Positions 58,880 through 64,000 of a stretch of DNA of 64,000 nucleotides are shown here, piece by piece (position 1 is the stretch's first letter; each line of letters starts with the position of its first letter). The notes under the pieces are model-generated. The model worked only from the letters and a program-made list of their open reading frames with translations, did no database searches and was not told the DNA's origin. The position numbers and the translations under genes are program-made. Source of the stretch: Zerene cesonia (Eukaryota > Arthropoda > Insecta > Lepidoptera > Pieridae); NCBI RefSeq assembly GCF_012273895.1, contig NC_052121.1, positions 7,589,624-7,653,623 on the forward strand, read 5' to 3'.

Positions 58880-61329
58880 CATCTCTGAGATTTTATAAAA
58901 CTCGCCGTCACGCTCCAGCAGTCAAAAACAATACTTATTCAAATGAAACAAAAAGCAATTAACGAAGGAGATATCCCTCCGTCCTTAGAGGATACAAGAG
59001 GAGAGATTATTGAAAAAATAATTAATAAATATTTATGGCGCGCCACCTGAGGAACGACACGGCCGGGATTCGGATTTTATCCAGTACTTGAGAGCACATC
59101 TGCAGCGTTACAGGGAAAAGCGGTTTATTACAAATGCAAAATTTTCCATTCATATTCAAAATTTTATATCCCAATGTGGCCGGGAGTGAGCTAATTTATT
59201 CCGGGGGAATCCAAGGAGACATTCCAGCACCTCTCGTCTTGGGGAGGATTAGGGAAGGGTTGAGCGTTACGAAATTGACAGGTGCCTGTCAAAAATTACA
59301 ATTAATAATTGAGACCGCGGTGCACTGCGTGACTGTAAATGCAAGGCGGTTTCCTCTTTGTGTAACGCTATGATCTTGTCATATTGTCTTTTTTAAAGTC
59401 TTGTCACGATTCCTCTAATTTCAAAACAAACTGCACTCATACAAAATTTTGTTGTTTCTTTTGAACTCAACATTCAATATTGTTTTACCAGTTCATAGGG
59501 ATTCATTAACAAACTTTTTGCTATATTTACTGTCGTATCCTTCTATATAATTTTCAAAGAAGGCATAAAGTTTCATATTATATGCAATTAATTGAGTCAT
59601 CATGTTAGTCCACACTATTTTCGTAGAGATAATTAATGTTATCGCAACTAGACGTCTATAAGACCCCACAAATCGTAAAAATGCAAATAAAATCACAATG
59701 ACTAATTACGTCACTGTTCCGAGCTGTCCATTATGATGGACAGAAAACATCGGGGAGGAGCGATTACGCGGTTTATAGCCCGGATAGCGATTAATGGCGG
59801 TAATCCAGTGTTTTACTGCACTCCACTGCTTGCCAATATACATACTGCACACATAAGTGGGGCATTAGCGATTTTTTCATATGTAGTTGTGAAAAGTTTC
59901 TTAAATCTGAAGTAATACCTCGAGTTACTAAAAATGTTATTAATATTATTTAAGCCAAGACTTCTTTATGAGTATTCTAAAGTAAAGATACAACATCGTA
60001 TTATATTTGATTAATTACAAAAATTATATACTACAACCAATATCAACCTGGTAATAAACCAGCACCCGAAGATCCAATGTCAGTGCTACTCTAAAATTTC
60101 CTAACTGTACCTAGAGCAAAATGCCACAAGTACTATTTGGGAATTATTTCACGACTGACAATTTTTATAATGACCTCCGAGCAAAAGGTCGCTGATATTT
60201 GTGGACACTAATTTTAGTGACCTTTTGACCTGTATAATTTTTTCACTGGGACGATATTAATGCCGATTTATTATATTTTTACTATGGATTTTTTTTTGGC
60301 CTTTGGAGCAACGCATACCGCATACACCACTTCATTCTTCAATTCATCCTGACGCCGATCCCAAACCAATAGCTATTATTCATCCACAATACGTCACATC
60401 GCTACAATCTCTGCATCCGATGCGTTCAGTTTAACAAATGATCCCACTCCATCATAGGTCAATGAAAGTCCGATACCTACACTGGAGGCCGATAGCCATT
60501 TGTCAACAAGCTTTTATGACTGCTCGTAATATCTCCATGTAGGTGGAATAAAAATACGTATTTGGTACAGCCAAACGATTTAAAATGCACTTTAATTCAT
60601 TCGGACAGTTGCAATGTTTCAGTAAAATGACGTCACATCAGATGATACTTTATTAATGTTGCCAAATTGAGAAACGTAAAAATAGTACATAAATGCATGT
60701 TTAGATTAAGCTCAATTCGCTTGTACACTACACCTATTTCTAACAAATTTTTATACTGAATACTTTTAGAAACTAACAGGATATCTATTCCTACATGATT
60801 GGATATTGGCTCAGCTGCTAATCTTTATGAGAATTGTTATAATCTTGATAATCGAGATTTTAAGTGAAAAAAAATGATCATGTAATTTTATTTATTCAAG
60901 TAAGGATTTATAATAAAAGTCCCAAACCATGAAAGCAAACATATTTATTCACACAAGTAGCTATGTAAATGTAATCCAAGTAGTATGTTCAAATCAAATT
61001 CACATATATTCGTCACAATAAATCAATGATAACGGATATGATATTAGGTGCCAGCTTATCAACTGTTATTAATGATCATAATTTTTCACAGATACCTACA
61101 ACTGCCTGCTGCTTTGTGCACATGACTCACCTGATGCATACGAATATTCTATTGGTATTTCGAAAATTGCATATGTTTATTATTTTAAGGAACGCATATT
61201 TTTTATTACTTTCTATTTATTTTCATAATATTTGCACCGTGAAAAAAATGGATAATACGGTACTATGATGGTTTTCTGAGCATTTTGTATGATTTTGTAT
61301 GCTCTTATTTTGTCCGTATAAAATTACTA
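58880..61329. other. Non-coding sequence, GC-richer at its left end
   Basis: A GC-richer block at about 58880-59370 contains the third CTCF core. Smaller patches lie at 59700-59860 and 60290-60500. An inverted pair CAAAAGGTCGCT/AGTGACCTTTTG (11 of 12) lies at 60182-60227. A consensus donor on the minus strand (CAG/GTGAGTCATG, near 61125-61133) has no convincing exon behind it. No gene is called. Confidence 0.45.
59040..59048 (-). promoter_or_regulatory. CTCF-core motif
   Basis: GCGCCACCT, the reverse of the Drosophila CTCF core, within TATGGCGCGCCACCTGAGG at the edge of a GC-richer block. Same orientation as the 4658 site. Confidence 0.35.
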
Positions 61330-61810
61330 ATACTATGCTTATATTCAGTCATTAGCGCTCGCGCATCGCTCGCAATTTTCATAATCCGTACGTCCCCCTT
61401 CAATTTCACTCGTTCAATTCCATCACGGAATTTTCATAGCGTCTGCGTCGTAAATATTTTGTCCGATTAACCGTTCGTTCGACAGCCGCGAGGCGTAAGA
61501 AAATGTTAATTAACGAATCCATTGTTTTCCCGCCCGGCGGCTGCAAGATGGTGCCGCTTCCGATTCCGGCGGCCGCCTTCTTTATGTACGTTTCCCTTAT
61601 TTTTACGTCAGACGGGTAGAGGTATTGTGGCGCGGCCGTGGCGCGCAATATAATGATTTTAATTTCCTCTAATCAAGCCTTCGGCGGAGCTTAAGAATTC
61701 TAATCATGTATACCGCAGCGCCACAGAGGCTGACAGAAACATCAGCACTTATTCTGATTGCGCCGAGTGTGGCGCTGAATAATTAATACGCCTTTATTTC
61801 GCGTTATACT
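61330..61810. promoter_or_regulatory. Promoter-like CpG-rich block
   Basis: Dense unique GC sequence in AT-rich surroundings. It holds a TCAGTC initiator-like element near 61346, the E2F-type TTTTCCCGCC at 61526-61535, a YY1/Pho-like CAAGATGGTGCC near 61545, and the palindrome GGCGGCCGCC at 61568-61577. A 10-bp inverted repeat CAGCGCCACA/TGTGGCGCTG spans 61716-61777. No long frame follows on either strand. A promoter or Polycomb/enhancer-type element is possible; direction is unknown. Confidence 0.35.
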
Positions 61811-64000
61811 GAATACTCTAACGAAACAAAAGCAGTGTCGTGTTAATTTATGAATTGTGACGGCTGAAATCAACTGGATTCGTTCTGCTTTTATATAACT
61901 GGATTAATTGAAATACAAGATGTCGTCATTGTTTGATGACACCATACTTCAGTACCATAAACGTTTATTTTTTTATTAAGCATTTGATTCTACACAGTGT
62001 TATATTGTCATATTAAATTCTCTATTCTTTCCTATTAAATTATTTTTCACTTTTATTTATTTACTATTAAACTTTCAACTTAAATTAATATTAAAGCTTT
62101 ATACTAACATAACACTCGGCATTTATTGCATCGCATAGCAATAATTTCACTTGAGCATTTCACGCGGCCCACAGCCGACTATCGAGATTTACCTCTTTTG
62201 AGAGACTCCAAAAACTACACAGACCCGTGAACACAGAAAATACGATCGTTCCAATGTAAAACATGATAGCCATTATCAAAAATATCACGACGAGTAAAGT
62301 TTAATTATATGGGGTTGGGAGAACAACCCCTTCGTTCAATTCGCACTAACGACCACATTTCGGTCGTCTAAATCACGGCCACGCCACTTGCAATTAATTT
62401 TTTGACTATTAAACGTTCCAGTCAGATGACTGGAGGCACGCCATTCGAACAAATTTATATTTGAAAGAGAGAATAACATTGCCTTTATATCAAATCATGC
62501 CATAATATTGTCATAGTAATCAATAAAATAATCGTAAGTAAAACGTTAAATAAACTCACAAAAACCGACTTGTAATCTGGACAAAAATAAATCAACAAAA
62601 TGTCAGGCCTGTATTTCGAAGTCGTTGCATTAAGAACAAATGTATTAAACAGAATATTAGGCATATACTGTTATTATGAAAGCATGCCTTATATTGTCAA
62701 GCAGCTATCAATATGTTTTCTCAAAAAAGATCTCCCACGAAACATCATGTCTATTTTAGTTAACCCTCGCTTCCACAGCAATAAAACTATGACGTTCGTT
62801 GGTAACCCACCGTTTTCCACTAACCACTAGGTGAAAAGAACAACACAATCGCACGTGAGCTTTTCAAATCCGCAGGGTTTGTACGCGGTCGAACACCGCA
62901 CAATTAAGACAACCCTTCCTGGGAGCCTGGTTAGCATTCAAATCACTTGGTGAACGGAGGCATCACGTCCACACTCTTAACGCCGCGATATTAAGTGAGA
63001 AAACAGCCTCTACAACGTCGAGGATTTACTGAGTGTAAAATATAACATACAATTTACGTAAAATTATTAAATGTCCTCACGCTTTTAAGGTTTGTAGCGC
63101 TCTGCAATAAAATTTACTTAAAACTCGATGACATCATATGAATACCTTTTTTTTCGTTGACTAATAAGGGCTCATGAAATCAATGTCTTTACAACGCAGA
63201 AATTAAGCACACATGATTAACCGATGCATACACAAATAATGAAGTAGCTTACTTCGATTAATTATGACGAAACAAATCGGCTTCATATCCCCGACACACT
63301 TATAACCCTCGAATAAATAAGCAGCAATAAAATGCGAAAAACGATTACAGATCAATGAAGCGCACCTTCCCTCTTGGGACGCAAATAAAACCCAAGTACA
63401 CACTTCAAATATGCTTTTCTTAATCGTTCTCATAAAACAAAGATCAGACCGCGATCCCCCGCGAGTGAAAATATAAAAATCACCCTCATTGCTCATACTC
63501 GCCGTCTATCAATGCGGATTTTTCCACAAATTGTTTCCAAACGAGACCCTCAAATCGATATTGTTTGCTCCAGAAGTAATCACAAAACGCATTGAAAATA
63601 TACAAATGCTAATTCCGACCATTCCGCGCACCTCTTGGTATCGAGTTTTGTAAACTGCTCCATTGATTTTAAACAATTATGTTATAGATGTATCCATAAA
63701 TTGTAAAACATTCACCTGGTTTCCTCATTTCCAGCTTATTTCTTAAATTATATCAATCATTACAAGTAAAAAATTTCTAAAACAATAATTGTAACAATAA
63801 ACTGATGTCAAAATCAAATGCTGATGAAAGTTATGGCTGTATAATAAATTTCTAAACTAAAACTATCCTTACGTCACTAACAAAGCACCTACCAAGAATT
63901 ACTTATTGTTCAGAAAACCTTATACCTAGAAGGTTGCACTACCGCTTTCAACAAAGTGTCACCCGCACAAGCCAGGGAATATTTTTAGCATCTTTAAGAT
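61811..64000. other. AT-rich sequence with GC-richer patches
   Basis: No gene is visible. GC-richer patches lie at 62150-62420, 62810-63010 and 63340-63660. The dyad TCCAGTCA-GA-TGACTGGA lies at 62417-62434. The frames at 62600-62830 (plus) and 63203-63496 (minus, 97 codons) have no domain, signal peptide or splice support. An acceptor-like CCTCATTTCCAG ends at about 63735 without an exon. Confidence 0.45.

Larger units (their letters stand above)
55179..58880. other. Non-coding sequence after the second micro-exon
   Basis: GC-richer patches lie at 55210-55470, 55750-55960, 56400-56600, 57490-57620 and 57780-57920. It includes the perfect hairpin at 56224-56267. A T run lies at about 57692-57700. 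Frames at 55203-55394, 55701-55970 and 56875-57084 have no domain. An acceptor at 56528 opening a short terminal frame is listed separately. Confidence 0.45.

Noticed and set aside
1..64000. CRISPR array, phage, plasmid or bacterial operon
   Set aside because: No regularly spaced repeats, ribosome-binding sites or dense coding; the repeat families are lepidopteran.

Overview
The window looks like nuclear DNA of a moth or butterfly (Lepidoptera). It is AT-rich and almost free of long open frames. It carries several short interspersed repeats whose layout I recognise from lepidopteran genomes: non-autonomous Helitrons starting TC, ending CTAG after a GC hairpin and sitting between A and T; a tRNA-headed SINE with an ATC/GAT tail; and LINE or SINE 3' ends. 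No repeat is autonomous and none carries an intact transposase or reverse transcriptase. The longest open frames (138, 121 and 116 codons) have no recognisable domain, and a window this size should give a few of that length by chance. I see no bacterial-style operon, CRISPR array, rRNA, functional tRNA or convincing microRNA.

The simplest reading is the interior of a very large gene, or an intron-rich/intergenic regulatory landscape. Two very short plus-strand exons stand out: 40 nt at 20814-20853 and 35 nt at 55144-55178. Each has a good acceptor, a near-perfect GTAAGT donor and higher GC than its flanks. Their phases agree: joined, they read ASLRQRVPSPTDQ, then an Asn codon split over the junction, then ARDCDENSSDK. 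They would be separated by an intron of about 34.3 kb. I cannot name the gene. A possible alternative terminal exon (21588-21815) lies between them, begins with almost the same eight bases as the 35-nt exon, and encodes a basic, NLS-like 75-codon frame followed by AATAAA. On the minus strand there are weaker exon-like signals at 5968-6063 and in a cluster at 25.5-28.1 kb.

Layout: 0-20 kb has GC-richer unique blocks alternating with AT-rich sequence, a 169-bp Helitron at 3.0 kb, a repeat tail at 4.9 kb and a complete SINE with target-site duplication at 17.2 kb. 20-29 kb holds the first micro-exon, the alternative end, promoter-like GC blocks and most of the minus-strand splice-like signals. 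29-48 kb is mostly AT-rich, with blocks around 30-31, 35-36, 39-40 and 42-44.5 kb and three Helitrons (40.4, 41.2, 44.8 kb). 48.3-50.4 kb is the longest GC-richer tract, followed by a Helitron at 50.8 kb. 52-64 kb holds the second micro-exon, a 20-bp perfect hairpin at 56.2 kb and a compact promoter-like block at 61.3-61.8 kb.

The many GC-richer, non-repetitive, non-coding blocks resemble the conserved elements found around developmental regulators, but conservation cannot be judged from one sequence. Three exact copies of the 9-bp core of the Drosophila CTCF motif (4658, 28103, 59040) and several perfect palindromes are the most concrete regulatory signals.
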